64,000 nt of DNA from Streptomyces durmitorensis (GCF_023498005.1 NZ_CP097289.1:7874001-7938000), one strand, 5' to 3'; numbered from the stretch's first letter, positions 1 to 9,632 are shown. The notes: a model not told the origin generated them from the sequence alone. Made by a program: numbers and translations.

Positions 1-684
<684 letters not shown>

Positions 685-774
685 CAGTTGCTCGCGTCCA
701 CTGTGTTGGTTCTGAAACCACGAACAACCCCGTATGTCGGGCTACGACTACGGTGCGGTTGACAGTTTCATAGT

Positions 775-891
775 GTTTCGGTGGTCATAGCGTGAGGGAA
801 ACGCCCGGTTACATTCCGAACCCGGAAGCTAAGCCTCACAGCGCCGATGGTACTGCAGGGGGGACCCTGTGGGAGAGTAGGACGCCGCCGA
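775..891 (+). rRNA. rrf: 5S ribosomal RNA
   Basis: A 117-nt 5S rRNA gene lies in the normal 23S-5S order. The 5' GTTTCGGTGGTCATAGCG and the internal CCGAACCCGGAAGCTAAG are typical of actinobacterial 5S RNA, and the ends (GTTTCGGTG / GCCGCCGAAC) can form the terminal helix. Ends are set by that helix and the usual 117-nt length in Streptomyces. Confidence 0.96.
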
Positions 892-902
892 ACTCAATTT
901 AT

Positions 903-946
903 AGCCGTGGTCCCTGGACTTTATTGTCCAGGGACCACGGCTTTTT
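903..946 (+). terminator. rRNA operon intrinsic terminator
   Basis: A 17-bp perfect stem (903-919 with 926-942, loop TTTATT) is followed by a run of T. It sits 12 nt after 5S rRNA and ends the rRNA operon. Confidence 0.95.
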
Positions 947-1066
947 GTGTTTCTGGACCCTTTCCGGGCTCTTTCTGGGCCTTGACTACCCCTCTGCACC
1001 GCCGGCTGACAACTGAGGGTAAGGTCAGGGGGCATCATCGGCTCGTTTCCCACAGGAGGCCCCCGG

Positions 1067-1675
1067 GTGGAGGTCCAGGAGACTCGCGTCCAGACGGACC
1101 GAGTCCTCACCATCCCGAACATCCTCAGCATGGCGCGTCTCCTTGGCGTACCCCTCTTCCTGTGGTTGATCCTCAGGCCGGAGTTCGGCGGGCCCAAGAG
1201 TGACCACTGGGCGCTCCTTGTGCTGATGCTGAGCGGCATCAGTGACTATCTCGACGGCAAGCTGGCCCGCCGCTGGAATCAGATCAGCAACCTCGGGCGG
1301 TTGCTCGACCCCGCGGCCGACCGGCTCTACATTTTGTCGACATTGCTCGGGCTCACGTGGCGGGAGATTCTTCCGCTGTGGCTGACCGCGGTGCTGCTCC
1401 TGCGCGAGCTGGTTCTGCTGGTGATGGTCGGGATCCTCAGGCGTCACGGCTATCCGCCGCCCCAGGTGAACTTCCTGGGCAAGGCCGCCACCTTCAACCT
1501 GATGTACGCCTTTCCACTACTGCTCCTCAGCGACGGAAGTGGCTGGATCAGCACTCTCGCTGCTATTTTCGGATGGGCGTTCGCAGGATGGGGTACAACT
1601 CTGTACTGGTGGGCAGGGATCCTCTACGTGGTTCAGGTCCGCCGACTTGTCCGTGCGGACGCCACGGCCGATTGA
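1067..1675 (+). CDS. CDP-alcohol phosphatidyltransferase, probable cardiolipin synthase
   Basis: This is a 202-aa integral membrane enzyme of phospholipid synthesis. The family signature DGxxAR-x8-GxxxDxxxD is complete at residues 63-85 (DGKLARR ... G ... LDPAAD), which holds the metal and CDP site, and several hydrophobic helices flank it. The GTG start is fixed by AGGAGG at 1054-1059 with 7-nt spacing. In Streptomyces the gene at this position, just before the GDP-mannose pyrophosphorylase-like gene, was reported (as I recall, SCO1389) as a eukaryote-like cardiolipin synthase, CDP-DAG + phosphatidylglycerol to cardiolipin. By sequence alone it could also be a phosphatidylglycerophosphate or phosphatidylinositol-phosphate synthase; mycobacterial annotations call the syntenic gene pgsA2. 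It is separated from the next gene by a terminator. Confidence 0.88.
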   Translation: MEVQETRVQTDRVLTIPNILSMARLLGVPLFLWLILRPEFGGPKSDHWALLVLMLSGISDYLDGKLARRWNQISNLGRLLDPAADRLYILSTLLGLTWREILPLWLTAVLLLRELVLLVMVGILRRHGYPPPQVNFLGKAATFNLMYAFPLLLLSDGSGWISTLAAIFGWAFAGWGTTLYWWAGILYVVQVRRLVRADATAD

Positions 1676-1706
1676 GCTTGCCGATTGGGCAGCTGTAGAG
1701 GCTTGC

Positions 1707-1739
1707 AGTCCCGTAAGCGACATTCACGGGACTATTTTG
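1707..1739 (+). terminator. Terminator after the phosphatidyltransferase gene
   Basis: An 8-bp inverted repeat AGTCCCGT/ACGGGACT (1707-1714, 1726-1733) is followed by ATTTTGG. It separates the gene ending at 1675 from the one starting at 1789. Confidence 0.65.
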
Positions 1740-1788
1740 GCGGGCTAAGTCGGCTAGATCGTCGTCTATTGAGGAGGACGCTTCCGAC

Positions 1789-4284
1789 ATGAAGGCCGTC
1801 GTAATGGCCGGAGGCGAAGGCACGCGCCTTCGCCCTATGACCTCGAGCATGCCCAAGCCGCTCCTGCCTGTGGCCAACAGGCCCATCATGGAGCACGTGC
1901 TGCGGCTGCTCAAGAGGCATGGGCTCACCGAGACCGTAGTAACAGTCCAGTTCTTGGCTTCCCTGGTCAAGAATTACTTCGGCGATGGTGAAGAGCTCGG
2001 AATGGAGCTCACCTATGCCAATGAGGAGAAGCCACTCGGCACTGCCGGGAGTGTGAAGAACGCCGAGGAAGCGTTGAAGGATGATGCGTTCCTCGTGATC
2101 TCCGGTGATGCTCTGACAGATTTCGATCTGACCGAGCTCATCAACTTCCACAAGGAGAAGGGTGCGCTTGTCACCGTCTGCCTGACGCGCGTTCCCAATC
2201 CGCTGGAATTTGGCATCACCATCGTGGACGAAGAAGGAAAGGTCGAGCGCTTCCTGGAGAAGCCGACCTGGGGGCAGGTCTTCTCCGACACGGTGAACAC
2301 GGGCATCTACGTGATGGAGCCCGAGGTCTTCGACTATGTCGACGCCGACGTGTCGGTGGACTGGTCCGGCGACGTCTTCCCCCAGCTCATGAAGGAAGGC
2401 AAGCCCGTCTACGGGTACATCGCCGAGGGCTATTGGGAGGACGTCGGCACGCACGAGAGTTACGTCAAGGCTCAGGCCGACGTGCTGGAGCGCAAGGTCG
2501 ACGTCGAGCTCGACGGCTTCGAGATCTCGCCCGGTGTGTGGGTCGCCGAAGGGGCCGAGGTGCACCCGGACGCCACGCTGCGTGGGCCGCTCTACATCGG
2601 CGACTACGCGAAGGTCGAGGCCGACGCCGAGATTCGCGAGCACACGGTGGTGGGCTCGAACGTGGTGGTCAAGACGGGTGCGTTCCTGCACAGGGCCGTC
2701 GTGCACGACAACGTCTACATCGGCCAGCACAGCAACCTGCGGGGCTGTGTCATCGGCAGGAACACCGACATCATGCGGGCCGCCCGCATCGAGGACGGTG
2801 CCGTCATCGGCGACGAGTGCCTCGTCGGTGAGGAATCGATTATCCAGGGCAATGTCCGGGTCTACCCGTTCAAGACGATCGAGGCCGGCGCATTCGTCAA
2901 CACCTCCGTCATCTGGGAGTCCCGGGGCCAGGCCCATCTCTTCGGTGCGCGCGGAGTCTCCGGGATCTTGAACGTGGAGATCACGCCGGAGCTGGCCGTG
3001 CGGCTTGCGGGGGCGTATGCCACGACCCTGAAGAAGGGCTCGACCGTCACCACCGCCCGTGACCATTCGCGAGGCGCCCGTGCGCTGAAGCGAGCGGTCA
3101 TCTCGGCCTTGCAGGCCAGCGCCATCGACGTACGAGACCTGGAGAACGTACCGCTGCCCGTGGCGCGGCAGCAGACGGCTCGGGGCAGTGCCGGCGGGAT
3201 CATGATCCGGACGACGCCAGGGGTTCCGGACTCCGTCGACATCATGTTCTTCGATGCGCGCGGGGCCGACCTCTCGCAGGGGAGCCAGCGGAAGCTGGAC
3301 CGGGTGTACGCGCGCCAGGAGTACCGGCGGGCCTTTCCCGGGGAGATCGGGGACCTGCACTTCCCGTCCAGCGTCTTCGACTCCTACACCGGTTCGCTGC
3401 TGCGCAACGTCGACACCACAGGTGTGGCCGAGTCCGACCTGAAGGTGGTCGTGGACGCGTCCAACGGAAGCGCGGGCCTCGTGCTGCCGAGCCTCCTCGG
3501 ACGGCTGGGCGTCGACGCGCTGACCATCAACCCGGGTCTCGACGAGTCGCGTCCGACCGAGACCCGTGAAGCGCGCAGGTCGGGGCTTGTGCGGCTGGGC
3601 GAGATCGTGGCCTCGTCGCGTGCCGACTTCGGTGTGCGGTTCGACCCTGTGGGCGAGCGGCTTTCGCTCGTCGACGAGAAGGGGCGGATCATCGAGGACG
3701 ACCGTGCGCTGCTCGTCATGCTCGACCTGGTCGCCGCGGAACGCCGCAGTGGGCGGGTCGCGCTGCCGGTGACGACGACGCGCATCGGCGAGCAGGTGGC
3801 CGCGTACCACGGGACCCAGGTCGACTGGACGACGACGTCGCCCGACGATCTGACGCGCGTGGGGCGTGACGAGTCGACGATCTTCGGTGGAGACGGCCGG
3901 GGTGGATTCATCATTCCGGAGTTCAGCAGCGTCTTCGACGGTGCGGCCGCCTTTGTGCGGCTCATCGGCCTCGTGGCGCGTACACAGCTCACGCTCAGCC
4001 AGATCGACGCGCGCATCCCGCGCGCCCACGTCCTGAAGCGTGATCTCGCGACGCCGTGGGCGGTCAAGGGGCTCGTGATGCGGACCGTGGTCGAGGCGGC
4101 GGGGGAGCGGTCGGTGGACACGACCGATGGCGTCCGGGTCGTGGAGACCGATGGCCGGTGGGTGCTGGTGCTGCCGGACCCCGCCGAAGCCGTCACCCAT
4201 TTGTGGGCCGAGGGGCCCGACGACGCCTCCGCCCAGGCGTTGCTCGACGAGTGGTCCGCCGTGGTGGACAGCGCCGGTCGCTGA
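1789..4284 (+). CDS. GDP-mannose pyrophosphorylase-like protein with a phosphomannomutase-like C-terminal domain
   Basis: This 831-aa protein has three parts. Residues 1-235 are a nucleotidyltransferase domain with the GGxGTRLRP-x5-PKPLLPV signature at 8-28. Residues 250-390 are left-handed beta-helix hexapeptide repeats. Residues 400-831 resemble phosphohexomutases. The expected role is GTP (or other NTP) + mannose-1-phosphate to GDP-mannose, for glycan and lipid mannosylation. The mutase half looks catalytically dead: the phosphoserine loop TASHNP is replaced by the IRTTPGVPD stretch near residues 472-480, and the DGDxDR metal loop by FDPVGER near 618-624. It may therefore be structural or regulatory. 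GAGGAGG about 10 nt upstream fixes the ATG. It is often annotated mannose-1-phosphate guanylyltransferase; a sugar other than mannose is possible. Confidence 0.9.
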   Translation: MKAVVMAGGEGTRLRPMTSSMPKPLLPVANRPIMEHVLRLLKRHGLTETVVTVQFLASLVKNYFGDGEELGMELTYANEEKPLGTAGSVKNAEEALKDDAFLVISGDALTDFDLTELINFHKEKGALVTVCLTRVPNPLEFGITIVDEEGKVERFLEKPTWGQVFSDTVNTGIYVMEPEVFDYVDADVSVDWSGDVFPQLMKEGKPVYGYIAEGYWEDVGTHESYVKAQADVLERKVDVELDGFEISPGVWVAEGAEVHPDATLRGPLYIGDYAKVEADAEIREHTVVGSNVVVKTGAFLHRAVVHDNVYIGQHSNLRGCVIGRNTDIMRAARIEDGAVIGDECLVGEESIIQGNVRVYPFKTIEAGAFVNTSVIWESRGQAHLFGARGVSGILNVEITPELAVRLAGAYATTLKKGSTVTTARDHSRGARALKRAVISALQASAIDVRDLENVPLPVARQQTARGSAGGIMIRTTPGVPDSVDIMFFDARGADLSQGSQRKLDRVYARQEYRRAFPGEIGDLHFPSSVFDSYTGSLLRNVDTTGVAESDLKVVVDASNGSAGLVLPSLLGRLGVDALTINPGLDESRPTETREARRSGLVRLGEIVASSRADFGVRFDPVGERLSLVDEKGRIIEDDRALLVMLDLVAAERRSGRVALPVTTTRIGEQVAAYHGTQVDWTTTSPDDLTRVGRDESTIFGGDGRGGFIIPEFSSVFDGAAAFVRLIGLVARTQLTLSQIDARIPRAHVLKRDLATPWAVKGLVMRTVVEAAGERSVDTTDGVRVVETDGRWVLVLPDPAEAVTHLWAEGPDDASAQALLDEWSAVVDSAGR

Positions 4285-4296
4285 CCGGTGGCGTGG

Positions 4297-4329
4297 GCCG
4301 GACGGCACCTGTGAGAGGTGCCGTCCGGC
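4297..4329 (+). terminator. Terminator hairpin after the pyrophosphorylase-like gene
   Basis: A 14-bp perfect stem (4297-4310 with 4316-4329, loop GTGAG) begins 12 nt after the stop codon. It has no T-run, as is common in Streptomyces. Confidence 0.75.
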
Positions 4330-4373
4330 ACGCCGGTGGGGCCATTCGGAGGTAACGCCCGCGACGTGCGACG

Positions 4374-5273
4374 ATGTGCGGCATGCCGCAGCAGCCCCCC
4401 GTTCGGAGCACCCCCTCGCGCCCCCGGCGCCCGGACGCCTCCATGTCGCTGCTGACCACGGTCATGGACCACAGTCTGGACGAGGGGTACGCCGAGGCAG
4501 CGGCCCGCAAGAAGGCGAAGGGCCCCTCTCAAGTGCCGCGTCCTCTTCGGGCGAAGCTCGGCCTCGCACTCGGACTTGTGCTCGCGGCCCTGGTGGTGAC
4601 GGTGGGAGCCGCGCAGGCGCGGATAGCGGCTCCGGTCGTCGCCAAGGAGCGTGCGGAGCTCATCGACCGCATCGAGTCGGCGACCTCGGACGCCGACGAG
4701 CTCGAAGGTGACGTCGAGACGCTTCGCGACGATGTGGGCGAACGGCAGCGCGAGGCGCTGAAGAAACACGGGGGTAGCCAGGGCGAGTTGGTGTCCCTGC
4801 TCTCCGGTGCCACCAAGGTCCATGGGCGCGGTGTGAAGCTTGTGGTGGACGACGCCAAGGAAGCCGACCAGGGCGGGGGCGGGCCGCGGGAGAGCGCGGG
4901 GTTCTCCGACACCGGACGGGTGCGCGACCGTGACATGCAGCGGGTCGTCAACGGTCTGTGGCAGTCCGGCGCGGAGGCGATCGCCATCAACGACCAGCGG
5001 CTGACGGCGCTGTCGGCGATCAGGGCCGCGGGTGACGCGATACTGGTCGACAACAAGCCGCTCGTGCCGCCGTATACGGTGCTTGCCGTGGGTGACGGGC
5101 AACGCTTGAGCACGAGATTCCAGAACAGTCGCGACGGTCAGTATCTGCATGCTCTGCAGGAGAACTTCGGCGTACGGACCAGCATTTCCGTCCAGGAAGA
5201 CGTCCGACTGCCGGCAGCACCGAGTGTGACCGTACGTACAGCAGAGCCGAAGGCAGGAAAGGGCACATCGTGA
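4374..5273 (+). CDS. DUF881 family membrane-anchored protein (first copy)
   Basis: This 299-aa protein has an N-terminal cytoplasmic stretch, one membrane helix at about residues 61-80, a predicted coiled coil (about 90-125) and a C-terminal DUF881 domain with the family pattern of GAEAIAIND, VDN and PPY(T)V motifs. DUF881 has no proven biochemical activity. It is first in a three-gene unit DUF881-Sbp-DUF881 in which each junction is a 4-bp GTGA overlap, so the products are probably made in fixed ratio and may form a membrane complex. The start is uncertain: ATG codons at 4374, 4383 and 4443 are all possible and none has a good Shine-Dalgarno. The same trio lies beside garA in mycobacteria (Rv1823-Rv1825). 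Confidence 0.85.
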   Translation: MCGMPQQPPVRSTPSRPRRPDASMSLLTTVMDHSLDEGYAEAAARKKAKGPSQVPRPLRAKLGLALGLVLAALVVTVGAAQARIAAPVVAKERAELIDRIESATSDADELEGDVETLRDDVGERQREALKKHGGSQGELVSLLSGATKVHGRGVKLVVDDAKEADQGGGGPRESAGFSDTGRVRDRDMQRVVNGLWQSGAEAIAINDQRLTALSAIRAAGDAILVDNKPLVPPYTVLAVGDGQRLSTRFQNSRDGQYLHALQENFGVRTSISVQEDVRLPAAPSVTVRTAEPKAGKGTS

Positions 5274-5602
5274 TCGCCGTACTGGGCCTCGTCGTGGGAG
5301 TCGTGGCCGGATTGTTGGTCCGGCCCGAGGTTCCGGCCGTGGTCGAGCCGTACCTTCCGATCGCCGTGGTGGCGGCACTGGACGCGGTGTTCGGAGGCCT
5401 GCGCGCGATGCTCGACGGGATCTTCGACGACAAGGTCTTCGTGGTGTCGTTCCTCTCGAACGTGGTCGTGGCCGCCCTGATCGTGTTCCTGGGCGACAAG
5501 TTGGGCGTGGGCGCGCAGCTCTCCACCGGTGTCGTGGTGGTGCTCGGCATCCGGATCTTCTCCAACGCCGCCGCCATCCGCCGACACATCTTCAGGGCGT
5601 GA
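5270..5602 (+). CDS. Small basic protein (Sbp, DUF1290 family) membrane protein
   Basis: This 110-aa protein has three or four hydrophobic segments and matches the DUF1290 / Sbp family (LVVGVVAGLLV near the start; conserved VSFLSNVVVAALI and a basic C-terminus). The GTG start overlaps the previous stop (GTGA), and its own stop overlaps the next GTG in the same way, so translation is coupled on both sides. Function is unknown. The family is named after a small gene of the Bacillus division region, and in actinobacteria it always seems to sit between two DUF881 genes. That arrangement suggests a small integral partner for the two DUF881 proteins. Confidence 0.9.
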   Translation: MIAVLGLVVGVVAGLLVRPEVPAVVEPYLPIAVVAALDAVFGGLRAMLDGIFDDKVFVVSFLSNVVVAALIVFLGDKLGVGAQLSTGVVVVLGIRIFSNAAAIRRHIFRA

Positions 5603-6489
5603 CGCGGATGGGTACGGACGAGACGCCCGGGGGCGAGAACCGGGGCAAGGAGCTTCCCGCCGAGGTGCACGGCGCCAAGCCGGCGGAGCCCGTGCAGGGA
5701 CCGGCGCCCGAGCCGGACGAACAGCAGGACAAGCAGCACGACAGGCAGCAGGACGAGCAGGCGTCGCTCAGCGGCCGTCAGCGGCTCGCGGAGGGGCTGT
5801 GGCCGCCTCGCGTCACGCGCCCCCAACTCATCGTCGCCCTGCTGCTGTTCGTGCTGGGGCTCGGTCTGGCCATCCAGGTGCGGTCCAACAACGACAGCAG
5901 CGCGCTCCGTGGCGCACGTCAGGAAGATCTCGTACGCATCCTCGATGAACTGGATGACCGTACAGAGCGTCTGGAAAGTGAGAAGCAGCGTCTCGAGGAC
6001 CAGCGCACCGGGCTCGAGAACAGCTCGGACCAGGCCGAGGAGGCCCGCAAGCAGACGGTCGAGAAAGAACGTCAACTCGGCATTCTGGCGGGCACCGTGG
6101 CCGCGCAGGGTCCTGGCATCACGCTGACCATCGATGACAAGAAGGGTTCGGTTGAGGCGGACATGCTGCTCGACGCCATTCAGGAGTTGCGCGCCGCGGG
6201 TGCCGAGGCCATCCAGATCAATGACGTACGCGTAGTGGCCAACACCTATCTGTCGGATACGGACAGTGGTGGTGTCCGGGTGGACGGCCGCAAGGTCGGC
6301 AAGCCCTACCGGTTCAAGGTGATCGGCAAGCCGCAGGACCTCGAGCCGGCACTGAACATCCCAGGTGGCGTGGTGCAGACTCTGGAGAAGGAGCAGGCCA
6401 CCGTCACCGTGACGCGAGCGGAGAAGATCGTGGTGGACGCCTTGCGAGCGGCGAAGCGGCCTGACTACGCTCGGTCGTCGTCCCAGTGA
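5599..6489 (+). CDS. DUF881 family membrane-anchored protein (second copy)
   Basis: This is a 296-aa paralogue of the protein encoded at 4374-5273. It has a long charged, Gln-rich N-terminal tail (1-70), a membrane helix at about 75-93, a strong Glu/Arg/Gln coiled coil (about 105-150) and a DUF881 domain (about 155-280) with the GAEAIQIND core. GTG starts at a GTGA overlap with sbp; a second ATG lies 9 nt downstream (5608). The two DUF881 proteins differ mostly in the tail before the membrane helix, so they are likely non-identical subunits. Role unknown. The neighbourhood (FtsR, GarA) suggests envelope or division control, which is inference. Confidence 0.87.
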   Translation: MTRMGTDETPGGENRGKELPAEVHGAKPAEPVQGPAPEPDEQQDKQHDRQQDEQASLSGRQRLAEGLWPPRVTRPQLIVALLLFVLGLGLAIQVRSNNDSSALRGARQEDLVRILDELDDRTERLESEKQRLEDQRTGLENSSDQAEEARKQTVEKERQLGILAGTVAAQGPGITLTIDDKKGSVEADMLLDAIQELRAAGAEAIQINDVRVVANTYLSDTDSGGVRVDGRKVGKPYRFKVIGKPQDLEPALNIPGGVVQTLEKEQATVTVTRAEKIVVDALRAAKRPDYARSSSQ

Positions 6490-6688
6490 GGCGGGGGTGC
6501 ATGGGGGCCGCCGGTCGAGGGCATGAGGTTGCGGGGGGTCGGCGCACCGTAAGCGTGGTGCGTGGTGGAAACTGTTTGGCGGGTGCGGACGTTGTGAGGA
6601 TGTCTGTGCTGCCGATGTACGCCGGTGTGTGCAATCAGGGTTCGTCCTGCCCCACGGGCGGGTCTGTTTCGGTCAAGGGGAATCGCCC

Positions 6689-7549
6689 GTGAAGTTGTTT
6701 GCGAAGTTGTTCGGCAAGAGCGCACGTGAGGACAGTGGCAACCCCGCCACTGCCCGGCACCGTGCCCCGCGCCATGGAGATGCCGAGGGATCCGAGGGAC
6801 AGGGCGCCGAGCGCCCGATGTTCCGTGACCAGGTCGGTGGGCCAGGCGGTGACATTTCGGGCGCGCAGGGCGCGTCGTCTGTTGACCCTGCCGGTCCGGG
6901 CCGCATAGGTTTCGGAGAACCGTCAACCTCAAGTACGGGTGGAGGGTTTACCCCCGATCCGTACGCATCGAATGCCCCCGCGGGGCAGCCGCGGCAGGAG
7001 GATCCGTCCATGGCCCTGGTGTGTACGAGGTGCGGGAACCGCAACGCCGAGGCGAGCCGGTTCTGCTCCAACTGCGGCGCGCCGCTGCGGGCCGGGGCCG
7101 CGCCGGAGCGTCCCTCCGAGACGACCTCCACCATCTCCATCTCGGGCCTGGAGGCCTACGACGCAGAGGTGACGGGGCAGACCGCCTCGCCCGCTCTCTC
7201 GCCGGAGGCCCAGGCCGCCGTTGACGCACTGCCGCTCGGCTCCGCGCTCCTCGTGGTGCGCCGGGGTCCGAACTCGGGCAGCCGCTTCCTCCTGGACGGC
7301 GAGCTGACCACGGCGGGGCGTCACCCGCAGAGCGACATCTTCCTGGACGACGTGACCGTGTCGCGCCGCCACGTGGAGTTCCGTCGTCTCGGGGACGGTT
7401 CCTTCACCGTCGCCGACGTGGGCAGCCTCAACGGCACGTACGTCAATCGGGAGCGCATCGACTCGGTCGCGCTGTCGAACGGCGACGAGGTGCAGATCGG
7501 CAAGTACCGGCTGGTCTTCTACGCGAGCCAGCGGGGCATCGGTATCTGA
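6689..7549 (+). CDS. garA: GarA/OdhI-type FHA protein with zinc ribbon
   Basis: This 286-aa protein has a basic, low-complexity N-terminal region (1-107), a four-cysteine zinc ribbon (C112, C115, C126, C129), the motif ETTSTIS at about 144-150 and a C-terminal FHA domain (about 185-280) with GRHPQSDI, SRRHVEF and NGTYVN. In M. tuberculosis and Corynebacterium the matching ETTS threonines are phosphorylated by PknB/PknG. The FHA domain then binds its own phosphothreonine and releases 2-oxoglutarate dehydrogenase and glutamate enzymes. The FHA core here is nearly that of GarA, so the same metabolic switch is expected. GTG 6689 has AAGGGG at 6675-6680. A second in-frame ATG at 7010 has an even better AGGAGG and would give a 179-aa GarA-sized form. 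Unlike mycobacterial GarA it carries the ribbon and tail. Confidence 0.9.
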   Translation: MKLFAKLFGKSAREDSGNPATARHRAPRHGDAEGSEGQGAERPMFRDQVGGPGGDISGAQGASSVDPAGPGRIGFGEPSTSSTGGGFTPDPYASNAPAGQPRQEDPSMALVCTRCGNRNAEASRFCSNCGAPLRAGAAPERPSETTSTISISGLEAYDAEVTGQTASPALSPEAQAAVDALPLGSALLVVRRGPNSGSRFLLDGELTTAGRHPQSDIFLDDVTVSRRHVEFRRLGDGSFTVADVGSLNGTYVNRERIDSVALSNGDEVQIGKYRLVFYASQRGIGI

Positions 7550-7565
7550 CCTGTCAGGAAGGTCC

Positions 7566-8309
7566 ATGCTTCAAACACCGAGGGGCGGTGCCGGGAACGG
7601 CACCGCCGCCGAGGACCGTCGGCTGATGAGCATCGGCGCTGTGTTGAACGCGCTGCGTGACGAATTTCCCGAGGTCACGATCTCCAAGATCCGCTTCCTG
7701 GAGTCGGAAGGGCTCATCGAGCCGGAGCGCACGCCCTCCGGCTACCGAAAGTTCAGCCCGCAGGACGTCGAGCGGCTCGGTCACGTCCTGCGGATGCAGC
7801 GGGACCACTATCTGCCGCTCAAGGTCATCCGGGAGCACCTGGACGCCCTGGAGCGCGGAGAACGGGCCCCTCTGCCCTCCCTGGGGCAGCCACGCGAGCC
7901 GGGTGACGCCTGGGGCGTGAGTGACGCCGATGAGCCCACCGCTGCCCGGGTGGGCCGTGCCGAGCTCCTTGCCGCCGCCGAGATCGACGCGGAGCAGCTC
8001 GCGGACTGGGAGACGTATGGGCTCATCGTGCCCTTGCCGGACGGCGGTTACGACGCGGAGGCCGTCACCGTGGCCGCGCTCGTCGTCGAACTCGGGCGGT
8101 TCGGCATCGAGCCCAGACATCTGCGCGCCATGAAGTCGGCGGCGGAACGCGAGGCCGGCCTCGTCGACCAGGTCGTGGCGCCGCTGCGCAGGCACCGTAA
8201 TCCGCAGACCAGAGCCCATGCGGAAGCGCGTACGAAGGAACTCGCGGGGCTGACAGGAAAGCTGCATTCTGCACTGGTGCAGAGTGCGCTCGGAGTGCGG
8301 TTGCCCTGA
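7566..8309 (+). CDS. ftsR: MerR-family transcriptional regulator FtsR
   Basis: This 247-aa protein has a MerR-type winged helix (about residues 18-85, SKIRFLESEGLIEPERTPSGYR) but no effector-cysteine motif. It also has a C-terminal second helical region (about 120-230) typical of the Rv1828/FtsR family. FtsR activates ftsZ in Corynebacterium glutamicum, and Rv1828 is the M. tuberculosis counterpart with the same garA neighbour. AGGAAGG at 7556-7562 fixes the ATG, and the gene begins only 16 nt after garA stops, so the two are probably co-transcribed. Regulation of division genes is the likely role; the direct target in this organism is inferred. Confidence 0.87.
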   Translation: MLQTPRGGAGNGTAAEDRRLMSIGAVLNALRDEFPEVTISKIRFLESEGLIEPERTPSGYRKFSPQDVERLGHVLRMQRDHYLPLKVIREHLDALERGERAPLPSLGQPREPGDAWGVSDADEPTAARVGRAELLAAAEIDAEQLADWETYGLIVPLPDGGYDAEAVTVAALVVELGRFGIEPRHLRAMKSAAEREAGLVDQVVAPLRRHRNPQTRAHAEARTKELAGLTGKLHSALVQSALGVRLP

Positions 8310-8350
8310 CTCAGGGGGTGCCCGACTACCCAAACCGGCCGGGCACGTCC

Positions 8351-8363
8351 TAGGGTTGCTGTG
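8351..8363 (+). promoter_or_regulatory. -10 box and leaderless start for the bifunctional-nuclease gene
   Basis: TAGGGT (8351-8356) ends 6 nt before the GTG at 8363, placing the transcription start on the first base of the start codon. There is no Shine-Dalgarno, so a leaderless mRNA is expected. A -35 box is not obvious. Confidence 0.6.
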
Positions 8364-8836
8364 TGAACGAGCTCGACGTCGTAGGTGTCCGGGTGGAAAT
8401 GCCCTCCAACCAACCGATCGTGCTCCTGCGTGAAGTGGGAGGCGATCGTTACCTCCCCATCTGGATCGGACCAGGTGAGGCGACCGCGATCGCCTTCGCA
8501 CAGCAGGGGATGGCGCCCGCACGGCCGCTGACCCACGACCTGTTCAAGGACGTGCTGGAGGCGGTGGGACAGGAGCTCACCGAGGTGCGCATCACGGACC
8601 TCCGAGAAGGGGTCTTCTATGCGGAACTGGTCTTCGCCAGCGGAGTCGAGGTGAGCGCCCGGCCGTCCGACGCCATAGCGCTCGCTCTGCGCACCGGAAC
8701 GCCGATCTACGGCAGCGACGGTGTCCTCGACGACGCGGGCATCGCCATCCCGGACGAGCAGGAGGACGAGGTGGAGAAGTTCCGCGAGTTCCTCGACCAG
8801 ATCTCGCCCGAGGATTTCGGTACCAACAGCCAGTAG
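8363..8836 (+). CDS. Bifunctional nuclease family protein (BFN, DUF151)
   Basis: This 157-aa protein consists of one DUF151/BFN domain (about 5-130) with the family's LPIWIGPGEA and SARPSDAIALA motifs, then an acidic C-terminal tail (EQEDEVEKF, PEDFG). Plant and Thermotoga members of the family degrade RNA/DNA, but bacterial function is unsettled. It corresponds to Rv1829 in the conserved garA block, lying between two MerR genes. It starts with GTG and appears leaderless, so it has its own promoter although it lies only 53 nt after ftsR. Confidence 0.88.
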   Translation: MNELDVVGVRVEMPSNQPIVLLREVGGDRYLPIWIGPGEATAIAFAQQGMAPARPLTHDLFKDVLEAVGQELTEVRITDLREGVFYAELVFASGVEVSARPSDAIALALRTGTPIYGSDGVLDDAGIAIPDEQEDEVEKFREFLDQISPEDFGTNSQ

Positions 8837-8949
8837 TCCGTCGCTTCCGAAGGGTCCCGGCGGACCATTCGGCCAGCCTTTCCCGGTCGTGCGATACGGC
8901 AAACCACTCTTAGGGTGATTATCACTCGGCGTGCCGAGTGTGGCGATCG

Positions 8950-8978
8950 TTGACGAGCCCCTGGTGACTGCCTACCGT
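8950..8978 (+). promoter_or_regulatory. Vegetative promoter of the second MerR gene
   Basis: TTGACG (8950-8955), a 17-bp spacer and TACCGT (8973-8978) form a good HrdB-type promoter. The start near 8985 gives a 24-nt leader carrying the ACGGAGG ribosome site of the gene at 9009, which argues against an earlier start. Confidence 0.7.
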
Positions 8979-9008
8979 CGTGCAGGCAGGTCAAGGACGG
9001 AGGTCGGC

Positions 9009-9632
9009 GTGAGAAGCAGCGGCGACGGTACGGCGATGGGCGGTCCGTATCCGCTTACCAGCAGCGCGGCCGGTCACTCTCCGAAGAGGCCGATGGCGGT
9101 TCAGGGGAGCGGGGACGCCACGTCCGGACAGTCCGAACAGGAACAGATCGGTTACCGGGGGCCGACCGCGTGCGCGGCCGCCGGCATCACGTACCGACAG
9201 CTCGACTACTGGGCCCGTACGGGCCTCGTCGAGCCCAGTGTCCGGTCCGCGGGCGGGTCGGGGACCCAGCGGCTCTACAGCTTCCGGGACGTCGTCGTCC
9301 TGAAGATCGTGAAGCGGTTCCTCGACACGGGTGTGTCCCTGCAGAACATCCGGACCACGGTCCAGCATCTGCGCGACCGCGGTTTCCAGGATCTGGAGCG
9401 TATGACGCTCATGTGCGACGGCGCGACGGTCTACGAGTGCACGTCGCCCGACGAGGTCCACGAGCTGCTCCAGGGCGGTCAGGGGGTCTTCGGGATCGCC
9501 GTGGGCGTCGTGTGGCGGGACGTGGAAGCGGCGCTCTCGCAGCTGCACGGGGAGCGGATCGACACCGGGGAGACGCTGGTGCGGCAGAACCCCGCCGACG
9601 AGCTTGCGAGGCGGCGCAACAGGGCCGTGTGA
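9009..9632 (+). CDS. MerR-family regulator (Rv1830 type)
   Basis: This 207-aa MerR-type regulator carries a winged helix at about 45-110 (ITYRQLDYWARTGLVEPS; SFRDVVVLKIVKRFLDTG) and a C-terminal half with no recognisable ligand cysteines. ACGGAGG at 8997-9003 and the promoter at 8950-8978 support GTG 9009 rather than an upstream GTG at 8931. It corresponds to the second MerR gene of the conserved actinobacterial block (Rv1830). Target genes are unknown. The fixed linkage to ftsR, garA and the glycine cleavage gene suggests growth or central-metabolism control. Confidence 0.85.
   Translation: MRSSGDGTAMGGPYPLTSSAAGHSPKRPMAVQGSGDATSGQSEQEQIGYRGPTACAAAGITYRQLDYWARTGLVEPSVRSAGGSGTQRLYSFRDVVVLKIVKRFLDTGVSLQNIRTTVQHLRDRGFQDLERMTLMCDGATVYECTSPDEVHELLQGGQGVFGIAVGVVWRDVEAALSQLHGERIDTGETLVRQNPADELARRRNRAV

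Noticed and set aside
1732..4308. Long - strand open frame (about 860 codons) opposite the pyrophosphorylase-like gene
   Set aside because: Shadow of a strongly supported gene. No start signal or domain.
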